Part shown: positions 35,498-43,826 of the stretch, piece by piece | Position numbering within the stretch: position 1 is the first letter of the stretch | Layout: each line of letters opens with the position of its first letter | Origin: a bacterium | GTDB taxonomy: Bacteria; Moduliflexota; Moduliflexia; Moduliflexales; JAUQPW01 | Direction: 5' to 3' | DNA length: 45,337 nt | Assembly (NCBI GenBank): GCA_030550175.1 | Contig: JAUQPW010000041.1 | Location: forward strand, 1 to 45,337 | Position numbers and translations under genes: made by a program | Notes under the pieces: model-generated | Told to the model about the DNA's origin: nothing | Database searches by the model: none | What the model saw: the letters and a program-made list of their open reading frames with translations, nothing else

Positions 35498-36901
35498 ATG
35501 ATCCAAATTCAGAGAAGTTTAAAAATCTTGAAGTCGGAATCCGGTCTCTCACTGGTTGAGATGATGATCGTGGTGGCTATTATGGGTATCCTGAGTCTCA
35601 TCCTCTACGATCTTAACCTGAGCATTCTAACCTCTAACCTTTTTATTGAGGTTAAAAATGACCTGTCGTTACAAGGCCAGCAGGCCCTTAATACAATTAA
35701 AAACCGGTTGATTTCCTCACGCCTTTTACTCGTTGATAGTTATGTTAAACCTGCCACCTCGGGTCCCGGTACCTGGACCGGATTAGGAAGTTATTATATC
35801 CAGTACTTACAACCTTCTTCCCAATATCCTCCCCTTCCGACCATTATTCTTCCCAGTGGTACTTACTGTCCGGCAGGATGTCCCAGTAATAGCGATTATC
35901 AGAATGTTATTGCTCGGAGCGAGAGCCGGATGGTAGCAGGTCAAACTCTCCCTCAAGCGATCACTCAACTGGTACCCTTGAACGGTCAGGCGGCTTTCGG
36001 TCTCAGCGCAACCAGTATAGGAAATTCCATCCTGTTTATAGAAACTATGCCTGCCCGGCAGGTTCGCCATACTTTTGGAGGGGTTTCTACAGATTACTTA
36101 ATAGACGCTTATCGTCTCAACTACTACTACCTCAGCCAAAATAACAGCAATTCCGTAGCCGGAAAGAATTATTATATAGACCTCATTCAGTGGGAGAGCC
36201 AGGAATTCGCAGATTATAGCCAGTTTCTTCAAATTGCAACTTATATCAAACAGCAAAATACCTCAGATAACCCCATTGATATCATCAATCAGCTCAGAAA
36301 CCCAACAACTTCTCCTTTCCCGGCCGAAAGAGGAAGACCCCCGCTTAAGTATGCCTGGGATGTAGGTAAGGCAGGTACTATTAATATTTCCAATATAGCC
36401 GGCTCTATCCGGGGAAACTTTTACTGCCTGGATGCCACGGCCCCTTCCTGCACCGGAGGTTATATTAGCAGCTTTGACCCGACCAATAACAATACCAACG
36501 ATGATTTTCCCTTAACATTGGTGGGTTCAACCTTTATGATTCCTTCAAATCAGGTCAAGAGTCTTTTGCCGGGATTATATGCAGGAGCCTCACAGGGGCG
36601 AAGTTATTATACCATTGCCTTTAATAATGATGCCAATAGTAATCTTAACTCAACCGGGTTAATTCCTCAAAATATTCCTCAGTTAGTCCCTCTGCGTTTC
36701 AACCCCTATGATACCAGCGGTTATGCTACGGAAGTAGGAACTTCTACTTCCAAATTCATGGGTGGATTTGAAATCGGCATTATTTCTCAAACTGTCGGTT
36801 ATCAGGTTAACCTGAGATTGGTTCTCATGGGGGATACAGGAGGTATTCTTCGACGGATGATTTCAAATGAAACGGTAGTTCTGGCCGCACCCAGAGGTTA
36901 A
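35498..36901 (+). CDS. C': PilW-like pseudopilin
   Basis: This 467-aa paralogue of C has the prepilin signal SESG|LSLVEMMIVVAIMG with cleavage after Gly16 and Glu5. The following LILYDLNLSILTSNLFIEV and LSLQGQQALNTIKNRLISS are almost identical to C. The head is conserved in blocks (GLSATSIGNSILFIET, FMGGFEIGIIS, VGYQVNLRLVLMGD). The ATG has no Shine-Dalgarno; the MITE-like repeat just upstream probably removed the native coupling with B'. It is expected to join A' and B' in one minor-pilin-type complex. Confidence 0.82.
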   Translation: MIQIQRSLKILKSESGLSLVEMMIVVAIMGILSLILYDLNLSILTSNLFIEVKNDLSLQGQQALNTIKNRLISSRLLLVDSYVKPATSGPGTWTGLGSYYIQYLQPSSQYPPLPTIILPSGTYCPAGCPSNSDYQNVIARSESRMVAGQTLPQAITQLVPLNGQAAFGLSATSIGNSILFIETMPARQVRHTFGGVSTDYLIDAYRLNYYYLSQNNSNSVAGKNYYIDLIQWESQEFADYSQFLQIATYIKQQNTSDNPIDIINQLRNPTTSPFPAERGRPPLKYAWDVGKAGTINISNIAGSIRGNFYCLDATAPSCTGGYISSFDPTNNNTNDDFPLTLVGSTFMIPSNQVKSLLPGLYAGASQGRSYYTIAFNNDANSNLNSTGLIPQNIPQLVPLRFNPYDTSGYATEVGTSTSKFMGGFEIGIISQTVGYQVNLRLVLMGDTGGILRRMISNETVVLAAPRG

Positions 36902-36998
36902 CAATCCGGGTATTGGGTTTACCGGTAAATCGTTCCCACTTGGATCTTCTCCTGAGGAACCAGAAAGGGTCTGGGTAGGTTTTAGCCGGGTGTAGGGT

Positions 36999-37055
36999 GG
37001 GGGGGGGGTTCAGGCTGAAAATAAGGCTTTTCCCCTTCTTAGCTTGATGCATATG
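36999..37055. repeat. G10 homopolymer and fragment of repeat family R1 (copy 3)
   Basis: Ten consecutive G residues (36999-37008) are followed by about 30 bases (37021-37050) matching the reverse complement of the R1 flank (GGCTTTTCCCCTTCTTAGCT). It lies in the 279-base gap between C' and the PLP enzyme, where no riboswitch or clear promoter is seen. Confidence 0.5.
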
Positions 37056-37180
37056 CGGTTGCCTCTACCAGAGGGGATACGACCTGTTTAATCAGATAAT
37101 AGATAGAAGGAAAGGTAAGACGGACTTTTAAAATGTATTGTACCTTCTTTCCTGCACCGATACCCAGAAGGAGGTGATCT

Positions 37181-38302
37181 ATGAGACTCGAAACATTGGC
37201 TGTGCATGCCGGGCGTAAGCCAGATCCCGCAACCGGAGCGGTAGTTCCTCCCCTTCATTTGTCTACAACCTTTCTTCGGGGAGAGGATGGGAGTTTTCCC
37301 CATGGATATATTTATATTCGAAGTGGTAATCCCAATCGCCAGGCCTTGGAAGAGTGTCTGAAGACCCTGGAAGGAGGGTCTTCAGCAATTACCTTCTCCT
37401 CAGGAATGGCAGCTATTATGACTACTTTTCAAGCCCTCTCTCCGGGCGATCAGGTTCTGGTGGCCGATGATGCTTATTATGGAGTAGGACAACTGCTCAG
37501 GACTCATTTTATTCCGTGGGGTTTAAAGGTAAACTTTGTGGATATGACGGATCCTGCCAGGGTACAAGAAGCTTTATCCGATGAAACAAAACTGGTTTGG
37601 ATAGAAACCCCATCGAATCCTCTGTTGAAAATCACAGATATCCGACATATCTCAGACCTGGCCCATCAAGCGGGAGCTAAGGTTGTGGTAGATGGAACCT
37701 GGACAACCCCGGTGCTTCAACGACCTCTAGAACTCGGGGCGGATTTAGTTATGCACTCTTCAACCAAATACTTTGGGGGCCACTCCGATCTGATGGGGGG
37801 TGTTCTCATCGCCCGAGAAGATACCTCCTTTGTAAAGCAAATCCGGACCCTTCAGATAAACGGAGGTGCTGTACCTTCTCCCTTCGATTGCTGGCTGACC
37901 CTTCGGGGTATTCAGACCCTCCCCTATCGAATGCGAGTCCATTCAGAAAATGCAGAGAAAATAGCTTATTTTCTGTATACCCATCCGGCTGTGGAGCAGG
38001 TCCACTATCCCGGACTACCCGGCCATCCCGGTCATGGGATTGCAACCAGGCAGATGAAGCAATTCGGCGGGATGATGTCCATTCAAGTCAAAGGCGGAGC
38101 TGAAGCAGCCATGGCGGTTGCTGCAAAAGTTAAAATATTCACCCGGGCCACCAGCCTGGGAGGTACAGAGAGTCTGATCGAACATCGGGCTTCCATTGAA
38201 GGACCTCAGACCCGAACGCCTCAAAATCTACTTCGCCTTTCTATCGGTCTGGAACACGTTGAGGATTTGATCGAGGACCTGAATCAGGCACTATCTTCAT
38301 AG
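37181..38302 (+). CDS. Cys/Met-metabolism PLP-dependent enzyme (cystathionine gamma-synthase/lyase family)
   Basis: This 373-aa protein is of typical family length. Motifs are the N-terminal ETLAVHAGRKPDPATGAVVP, YIYIRSGNPNRQALEECL, the PLP ring-stacking region DDAYYGVGQLL, substrate-side IETPSNPLLKITDI, cofactor Asp171 in VVDGTWTTPVLQ, and Schiff-base Lys196 in DLVMHSSTKYFGGHSDLMGG. The C-terminal SLGGTESLIEHRAS is the family's substrate-carboxylate loop. Members catalyse gamma-synthase, beta/gamma-lyase or sulfhydrylase reactions on sulfur amino acids; the exact reaction cannot be read from these motifs. AAGGAGG precedes the ATG. It stands alone between repeat-rich gaps. Confidence 0.93.
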   Translation: MRLETLAVHAGRKPDPATGAVVPPLHLSTTFLRGEDGSFPHGYIYIRSGNPNRQALEECLKTLEGGSSAITFSSGMAAIMTTFQALSPGDQVLVADDAYYGVGQLLRTHFIPWGLKVNFVDMTDPARVQEALSDETKLVWIETPSNPLLKITDIRHISDLAHQAGAKVVVDGTWTTPVLQRPLELGADLVMHSSTKYFGGHSDLMGGVLIAREDTSFVKQIRTLQINGGAVPSPFDCWLTLRGIQTLPYRMRVHSENAEKIAYFLYTHPAVEQVHYPGLPGHPGHGIATRQMKQFGGMMSIQVKGGAEAAMAVAAKVKIFTRATSLGGTESLIEHRASIEGPQTRTPQNLLRLSIGLEHVEDLIEDLNQALSS

Positions 38303-38344
38303 CAGAGGGGAGGAAAAGAAAGTTTATTTCTTTCTTCAAGTATC

Positions 38345-38690
38345 TGTATCCATTTAGTAGGTGGAAGAAGAAACACCCCCCTAGCCCCATACACGTCAGG
38401 TTAAGCTGAAAAGCCCCGTCAGGGCGAACTATTGGTAGCCTCCGACACAAGTCGGGGGATTCAGAATTCAGAATTTTTTCAAACTCCGTAGGAGCGGCCT
38501 GTTAAACAGGTCGCTCCGCTGGGGCTAACTTTCTTATCCTGGCGCGTATGCCCCCTAGTCCCCTACGTATCAAGCTAAGAAGGGGAAAAGCCTTAAATCC
38601 CTAGCTTGATGCCTAGGCTCCTAGCCCCCTTGAGGGGGACTTCAGTAGGCCATCCCCTCTCCCAACTTGGAAGAGGGGTGAGGGAGCTGG
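38345..38690. repeat. Dispersed repeat family R1, copy 2, and related GC hairpins
   Basis: This gene-free stretch contains the R1 core in inverted orientation relative to 11682-11800 (38401-38535: CTGAAAAGCCCCGTCAGGG, GTCGGGGGATTCAGAA, CGCTCCGCTGGGGCTAAC). The flanking AGCTAAGAAGGGGAAAAGCC keeps the same orientation as copy 1. Additional short hairpins CCCCCTTGAGGGGG and CCCCTCTCC/GGAAGAGGGG follow. It is non-coding. Confidence 0.7.
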
Positions 38691-38742
38691 AGGGTGTTCA
38701 GACAGAAAAAAGTGACACCTACTAATTTGTTACAGAATTCAA

Positions 38743-38771
38743 TTGACTAGATGTTGCCTTTTAAATAAAGA
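38743..38771 (+). promoter_or_regulatory. Possible sigma70 promoter of the glycosyltransferase
   Basis: TTGACT and TAAAGA are separated by 17 bases, about 85 bases before the ATG. The -10 is poor, so this is tentative. Confidence 0.25.
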
Positions 38772-38857
38772 GAATGGGTAAAGGATTTGTTCGTCATGAG
38801 AAGCTGGATAAGGTTTTTCAGAAAAGGTAGCGGGGTATTAATCCCTTGAAGGGTCCT

Positions 38858-39766
38858 ATGAAACCGGAGCAGCCCTTTTTTTCCATTATCATCCCGACCT
38901 ATAACCGTCCGGAGCAACTTACAATTTGTCTGCAATCCCTGGTCTGCCTGGATTATCCGCGTGACCGTTTCGAAGTCATTGTGGTGGATGATGGAAGTTC
39001 CACTCCGTTAGAGAATATTGTCAACCCTTTTTGTAATAAGTTCCAGGTCATCTTACTCAAACAGCGTCATGCAGGACCAGCAGCGGCCCGTAATACCGGG
39101 GCTGCACGGGCAAAGGGAGAGTTCTTTGCCTTTACCGACGATGATTGCATTCCTGCTCCTGATTGGCTTCAAGCTCTGGCAGCCCGGTTTGCAACCTTCC
39201 CGGGCCACGCCATCGGGGGGCGAACGTTGAATGCTCTTCCCAACAATCTCTATTCAACGGCCAGCCAGGTCATCATCGAAGCCGTTTATGCTTACTACAA
39301 TACCCATCCCAGTCCCATGCGCTTCTTCGCCACCAACAATCTGGCCTTACCGGCAGACCGCTTCCATGCCATAGGAGGTTTTGACGCAACCTTCCTTACC
39401 TCAGAGGATCGGGAACTTTGTAATCGCTGGATGTATCATGGTTACCCTTTGACTTATGCTTCAGAAGCCCTGGTTTATCATGCCCATGTGCTGACGTTCC
39501 GCACCTTCTGGTGGCAACACTTCCATTATGGCCGTGGGGCTTTCCATTTCCATCGAGCCCGGGCCCGACTCCATCAGGAGCCTATGAAGCTGGAACCCAA
39601 ATTTTTTTATTTAAATATGCTCCGCTATCCGTTTTTGCAAAGGCAAGGCCGGGTGGCCTGGTTGCTCACCGCTCTGGTCGTGATGTCACAGGGAGCAAGT
39701 GCCGCCGGGTTTTTTTGGGAGAAGACCCTCCAGGCTATAAAGAAGAAAGAGGAAAGAATTTCATAA
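38858..39766 (+). CDS. Family 2 (GT-A) glycosyltransferase
   Basis: The protein is 302 aa from ATG 38858 (AGGG precedes; TTG 38846 is less likely). It has the GT2 nucleotide-sugar fold: IIIPTYNRPEQLTICLQSL, VIVVDDGSS, GPAAARNTGAARAKGEFFAF, and the metal-binding FTDDDCIP. The acceptor side has GGFDATFLTSEDRELCNR, the ED motif of inverting GT2 enzymes. A hydrophobic stretch near the C-terminus (VAWLLTALVVMSQGASAAGF) suggests membrane association. The sugar and acceptor are unknown. It converges with the broken flippase gene over 6 bases, and both point to surface polysaccharide synthesis. Confidence 0.9.
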   Translation: MKPEQPFFSIIIPTYNRPEQLTICLQSLVCLDYPRDRFEVIVVDDGSSTPLENIVNPFCNKFQVILLKQRHAGPAAARNTGAARAKGEFFAFTDDDCIPAPDWLQALAARFATFPGHAIGGRTLNALPNNLYSTASQVIIEAVYAYYNTHPSPMRFFATNNLALPADRFHAIGGFDATFLTSEDRELCNRWMYHGYPLTYASEALVYHAHVLTFRTFWWQHFHYGRGAFHFHRARARLHQEPMKLEPKFFYLNMLRYPFLQRQGRVAWLLTALVVMSQGASAAGFFWEKTLQAIKKKEERIS

Positions 39767-39772
39767 AGCTTT

Positions 39773-41173
39773 TTATCTTTTCACGGGAAAGTATGGACGT
39801 AGATCCCGTGGAATACCTCGAAGACCGATCAATACAAAAAGGTAAAGTATACACCCTGCTCCCAGATACAGCAAGAAGGCTTGACCGGATCCAAGGGCTA
39901 TAAGCCCCAATCCCATTACTCCAGCAGCCAGGAGAGGCCTTATAACTGGCTTGAGATCTATGCGGATCCCCATCCGGTAAACCACCCAGAATTCCATAAA
40001 TAGAAGGAGTATTTCAGCTAAGAGCGTGGTAAAAGCTGCCCCTATCAGTCTATAGCGTGGAATAAGAACCCAGTTGAGTCCTACGTTAATACCTGCAGCA
40101 ACGGCGACCATCCCCATATGCATTTTCATACGATTACATACCAGCAGGATATTTTGGGCCACATCAGAAAAAAAGATAAGTCCAAAGCTTAAAATTAAAA
40201 GCTGGAAAGCTTCGGCTCCCTCTTCATAGCCAGGTCCAAAGAGGGTAGTGAGCAAAGGAGTCGCCACAAGGAGCCCCCCTATGGTTATAGGAACGCTTAT
40301 CACAGAGGAAAGTCCTAGGGAATGTCCTGCAACCTCGGCAATCTGTTGAACACCCTGGATTGAAGCTCGGGTTAAAGCAGGAATATAAGAAATTCGGATT
40401 ACAGCGGCCACATTCATGAGCAGAAAGCAAAAGCGAGAGGAGGCTGTATAAAGACCGACTTCCTTCTCTGTTAAAAGGAATCCCATGAGTACCACATCAA
40501 AGGTAAAAATAAGCATTCTCAACAAATGCGCAAGAACCGAAAAACCTGAATTCTGAAGCATGTTCCAGCCTTCCCGAAAGTCCCATCTGAATTTTCTAAA
40601 ATGAATAAGAGATACGGCCAGTAAAAATGCAGTACCCAACTCACCCAGGAACTGACTTATGGGAACCCATAAGATATCCTTAGGACCTTTCACGGTATGT
40701 AAGAGAGTTGCCACGTATAGAATCTGTCCTGACACCAGAGCCAAACCGACTCGATGATTCCGTTCCAGTCCCTTGTATACTCAGGAGGTATCCAGGGCTA
40801 AAGAGAAAAAAGAGAGCCCCGTAAGGACTACAACCTGTTTGACCAGGATCGGTTTGTTTAGAAGCCAGGCAATTAGACTGAGAATTGCCAGAGCCACAAA
40901 GGCCAAAACCAACCTGACCAGCGTTACACTCAGGGCAATATCCGAAGCCTCTTGGGGGCGATGGGCCACTTCACGGGATCCAATATCCTGGAAACCTGCA
41001 TGGATGGGAAGAGACAGGTAACCATAGAGAGTATTGGCAAAACCAATCATACCAAATCCCGCGGGTCCCAACTCTCGCGTAAGATAGGCGGTTCCCAGAT
41101 AAGCTACGATGCGGGCCATAGTCTCCCCGCTTCCTAAAGACAGAATATTGATAACTACCTTCTCAGACCCCAT
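39773..41173 (-). pseudogene. Wzx-type polysaccharide flippase, interrupted by one in-frame TGA
   Basis: Two adjacent frames in the same phase encode the halves of one MATE/MOP-family flippase of 466 codons, a normal Wzx length. The N-terminal part (VINILSLGSGETMARIVAYL, TRELGPAGFGMIGFANTLYG) carries the family start. A TGA at 40781-40783 follows SLALDTS, and VYKGLERNHRVG continues without a frameshift. The family usually reads W-(F/V)-(F/Y)-x-G-L-E here, so TGG to TGA is the simplest change. The rest (about 340 residues, many membrane helices) is intact. UGA is a true stop elsewhere in the window (for example at 3445-3447), so the gene is probably inactivated recently, or the base is a sequencing error. 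Confidence 0.8.
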
Positions 41174-41512
41174 GGATGTAGAGGATTGCCCCAGTATTTC
41201 AGAATCTAGTGATTTAAAATCAGCCTTTCCGACTGTCCAACTTCTAAATCCAAGGATTAAAACCCATCCCCGCCCCTTTGTCCTAAGCTGAGTTAAAAGG
41301 TGAACAGCAGAAGCCGGAAGGACCTTCTACCTTTACGAGAAAAAGAAAATCAGGTAAAGGATAGGATGAGAATAAAACAAATTTCAGGTGTGTCAAGGGA
41401 TTTCCTGATCGGTCCTGGAGACTTGTAAAAGAAAGTATCGGATCAAGAGGATCGGTGAATGAGGAGAATTCTATTGACTTTTTGGCCTGACCCGTATTAG
41501 TTGATAAAGGTA
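41174..41512. other. Divergent intergenic region, no gene seen
   Basis: The 339-base gap between the flippase relic and the PepSY/BNR gene has no convincing ORF. TTGACT (41474) with TATTAG (41495) at 15-base spacing is a weak promoter candidate for the downstream operon. Confidence 0.3.
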
Positions 41513-43168
41513 ATGAAAAGTGAGAAAAGAGGGAACCGAGGTTCTATAAATTTAAAAAAGTGGTTTCAAATTCATACCTGGAGCGCTTTAGCCTCCCTGA
41601 TTATTTTGTTGATACTGGCCGTGACCGGGATCTTCATTTACCCTTCCGATCAGTTCGGGTTACGTCAGGTTTCTATTCAATCGAAATGGCTACCTGCTCT
41701 TTATGAAGTAAATGCCTGGGGATCTCTCATGCGTTCTCTGGCGGTAACCCCGGAAGGATGGTTTTATGCTACCCATCGTAAAGGAATTTTCTTCAGCCAG
41801 GATAATGGGCAGAGTTGGGAGGATATCACCAGCAAGATCCCAGGGAGTTTAGACCTTCCTCAAGGGCTGTTTCCCCCTGTATTGGCTATTTATCCCTATG
41901 ATCCAAAAATCATTGTTGCCAGTAAAGGAAAAGGGCTGGCCCGTTCTAATGATAGTGGAAAAACATGGGAACCCTTTGGAAATTCCGATGAAGAAGATCT
42001 TTCTCAAAGTGGAATTCAGGATATTACCTATGATCCACCGGCCGAGGCCGTCCTGGTAGTGGATGAAAATGGACTGGTTTATCGCCGCTCCCTTATTCCG
42101 GACAAAGACGAAGGCTGGGAAATGATTTCTTTAAATCTACCTTATGGAGAACAACGAGGTGTGGGGGTATTAAATTGGAAGGAGGTAGCCCTCCATCTCC
42201 ATAACGGTCAGCTCTTCAGTCGTCAACGCTGGTGGCCGGTTAATCATGGATTTGGTCTGGTTTTAATTCTTCTCTCCTCAACTGGATTGGTTTTATGGCT
42301 CCGAAGAAAGCAGAATCAAGGTGGGTCGGGTGAAAACTTCAAGCGCCTGATTAAGTCTAAATTTTTTCGGATCCTCCACCATGTGGGGGGTCTGGTGAGC
42401 TGGCCTTTGTTTTTACTCTTTCCCCTCACCGGGATTCTTCTTATTCATTATGTAGATTTTCCGGCTCTGATCGATTACGGCCTCCCCACGCATTGGCTCC
42501 CACCTCAATTCGATCAAAATCAATGGAAGGGTCCTGTCACATTGAACTTACGGGCTCTGGCCCTTAGCTTCAATAATCCACCCCGGTTATGGGTCGGTCA
42601 CGCTGATGGCCTTTTCATGAGTGAAGACGGAGGTCAGCACTGGAGTCATATGGGAGATTCCCTCCAGGCCCCGGTATTAAAGTGGATCGATCGTCTGCTC
42701 ATTGCTCCTCGCTGGTTGGAGTACATTTATATAGGAAATTCCCAGGGATTGATGGTCAGTCGGAATTATGGTCGTCATTGGGAACGTCTACTCGATCAAC
42801 CTGTTGATGCCCTTTACGCGGACCGGGAAACTCTTCACGTAGTTTCCGGAGAGAGCCTTTTTACCCAAAAGTTTAGAACTTTAGCTGCACTGGCGTCTTT
42901 CACGTGGACCAAAATCCCCTTAAATCCACCTTATGGATTGAATCGGTCCATTCGACAAACCAATCTCTATCAACTCCTTCACGATCTTCACAGTGGTCAG
43001 CTTTTAGGAACCTGGTTCAGGTACATGCTGGATATAGTAGCCGGGTTGATGATTTTGCAAAACATTACGGGCCTTGTTTTATGGGGTCTTCCCCGCTGGA
43101 AGCGGTGGCAACGGACCCGATCAAAGGTTAATAAAAAACACCCTTATGCTTATCAAAACCACCCTTAA
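41513..43168 (+). CDS. PepSY-type membrane protein with BNR/YCF48-like repeats
   Basis: This 551-aa membrane protein starts at ATG 41513 (AAAGG just upstream; TTG 41501 is an alternative). Membrane segments match the PepSY-associated layout: KWFQIHTWSALASLIILLIL near the N-terminus, WWPVNHGFGLVLILLSSTGL, FRILHHVGGLVSWPLFLLF and LLHDLHSGQLLGTWFRYML. His residues beside the helices are a family hallmark of heme or iron-reductase-like proteins. Two extracytoplasmic segments carry BNR/sortilin-type beta-propeller repeats (GIFFSQDNGQSWEDI, GLARSNDSGKTWEPF, GLFMSEDGGQHWSHM, GLMVSRNYGRHWERL). It heads a tight operon with the HEAT, FGE-fold and glycine-zipper genes. The function is unknown. Confidence 0.75.
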   Translation: MKSEKRGNRGSINLKKWFQIHTWSALASLIILLILAVTGIFIYPSDQFGLRQVSIQSKWLPALYEVNAWGSLMRSLAVTPEGWFYATHRKGIFFSQDNGQSWEDITSKIPGSLDLPQGLFPPVLAIYPYDPKIIVASKGKGLARSNDSGKTWEPFGNSDEEDLSQSGIQDITYDPPAEAVLVVDENGLVYRRSLIPDKDEGWEMISLNLPYGEQRGVGVLNWKEVALHLHNGQLFSRQRWWPVNHGFGLVLILLSSTGLVLWLRRKQNQGGSGENFKRLIKSKFFRILHHVGGLVSWPLFLLFPLTGILLIHYVDFPALIDYGLPTHWLPPQFDQNQWKGPVTLNLRALALSFNNPPRLWVGHADGLFMSEDGGQHWSHMGDSLQAPVLKWIDRLLIAPRWLEYIYIGNSQGLMVSRNYGRHWERLLDQPVDALYADRETLHVVSGESLFTQKFRTLAALASFTWTKIPLNPPYGLNRSIRQTNLYQLLHDLHSGQLLGTWFRYMLDIVAGLMILQNITGLVLWGLPRWKRWQRTRSKVNKKHPYAYQNHP

Positions 43169-43826
43169 AGTGATCAAAATAGCCTTTGTAACTCGCTTAC
43201 TCTTAGCTTGCTCTCTGGCTATGGGTCAGGCTGCTGAAAATTCCCTGTCCCCTGAAGCCCTGAAGCCTTTTGAAGAAACCAGGCAGCGCGGAGATCTTCA
43301 GGGGCTTCTTTCTGTTTTTCGTCAGATAGGTCAGGCCAATAATAAAGAAGCTGCCCTCACCATTTTAAATGTAGGCTTATCGAGTAAGATTTTGGAAGGA
43401 CTTAGTGAAGAACAAATCCAACAGGTTCTTAAAACCTCCCAGGAAGTTCTGACCCAGATGACGGATCCCGAAGCCTGGAAGGTTATTTTCAAAACAACCC
43501 CAGGGCATCCGGACTGGCGGGTTCGGGTTATGTTGCTCGATGTGGTTAAAACCCAGGTAGAGTCTGAGAAAAATGAGAAGCGAGCAAAAAGAGCTATTAT
43601 TGGATGTCTTACCGATAACGTAGATGCCGTAGCTTTAAAAGCCATCGACATGACCGGGGACCTGAAGATTAAAGAGGCCGTTCCCAAGTTGATGCGAATC
43701 GTCCTCGCCAAGTGGGGTCAGAACGTGGGGCTTGGTGCCGCAAAAGGGGCTGCAGCCCTTGAAAAAATCACCGGAACTTCAGCTCCTGAAGGTTGGTACC
43801 AATGGCTTAATAAAAATTCCCAATGA
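43146..43826 (+). CDS. Exported HEAT-repeat protein
   Basis: This 226-aa protein starts at ATG 43146 and overlaps the end of the PepSY/BNR gene by 23 bases. It has a signal peptide (VIKIAFVTRLLLACSLAMGQ). The mature part is helical with HEAT/armadillo-like pairs: WRVRVMLLDVVKTQV, AKRAIIGCLTDNVDAVALKA, IKEAVPKLMRIVLAKWG. HEAT proteins are scaffolds; no catalytic motif is seen. The stop overlaps the next start (ATGA), so translation is coupled. Confidence 0.75.
   Translation: MLIKTTLKVIKIAFVTRLLLACSLAMGQAAENSLSPEALKPFEETRQRGDLQGLLSVFRQIGQANNKEAALTILNVGLSSKILEGLSEEQIQQVLKTSQEVLTQMTDPEAWKVIFKTTPGHPDWRVRVMLLDVVKTQVESEKNEKRAKRAIIGCLTDNVDAVALKAIDMTGDLKIKEAVPKLMRIVLAKWGQNVGLGAAKGAAALEKITGTSAPEGWYQWLNKNSQ

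Noticed and set aside
36902..37180. Riboswitch (S-box type) before the Cys/Met-metabolism enzyme
   Set aside because: No conserved S-box, SAM-II or T-box core was visible. The gap is occupied by a G run and repeat fragments.
40781..40783. UGA recoded as Trp or selenocysteine in the flippase
   Set aside because: UGA is a normal terminator in this window (the TPR/ATPase gene ends with TGA), and no other internal TGA was seen in long genes. A nonsense mutation or an error is simpler.
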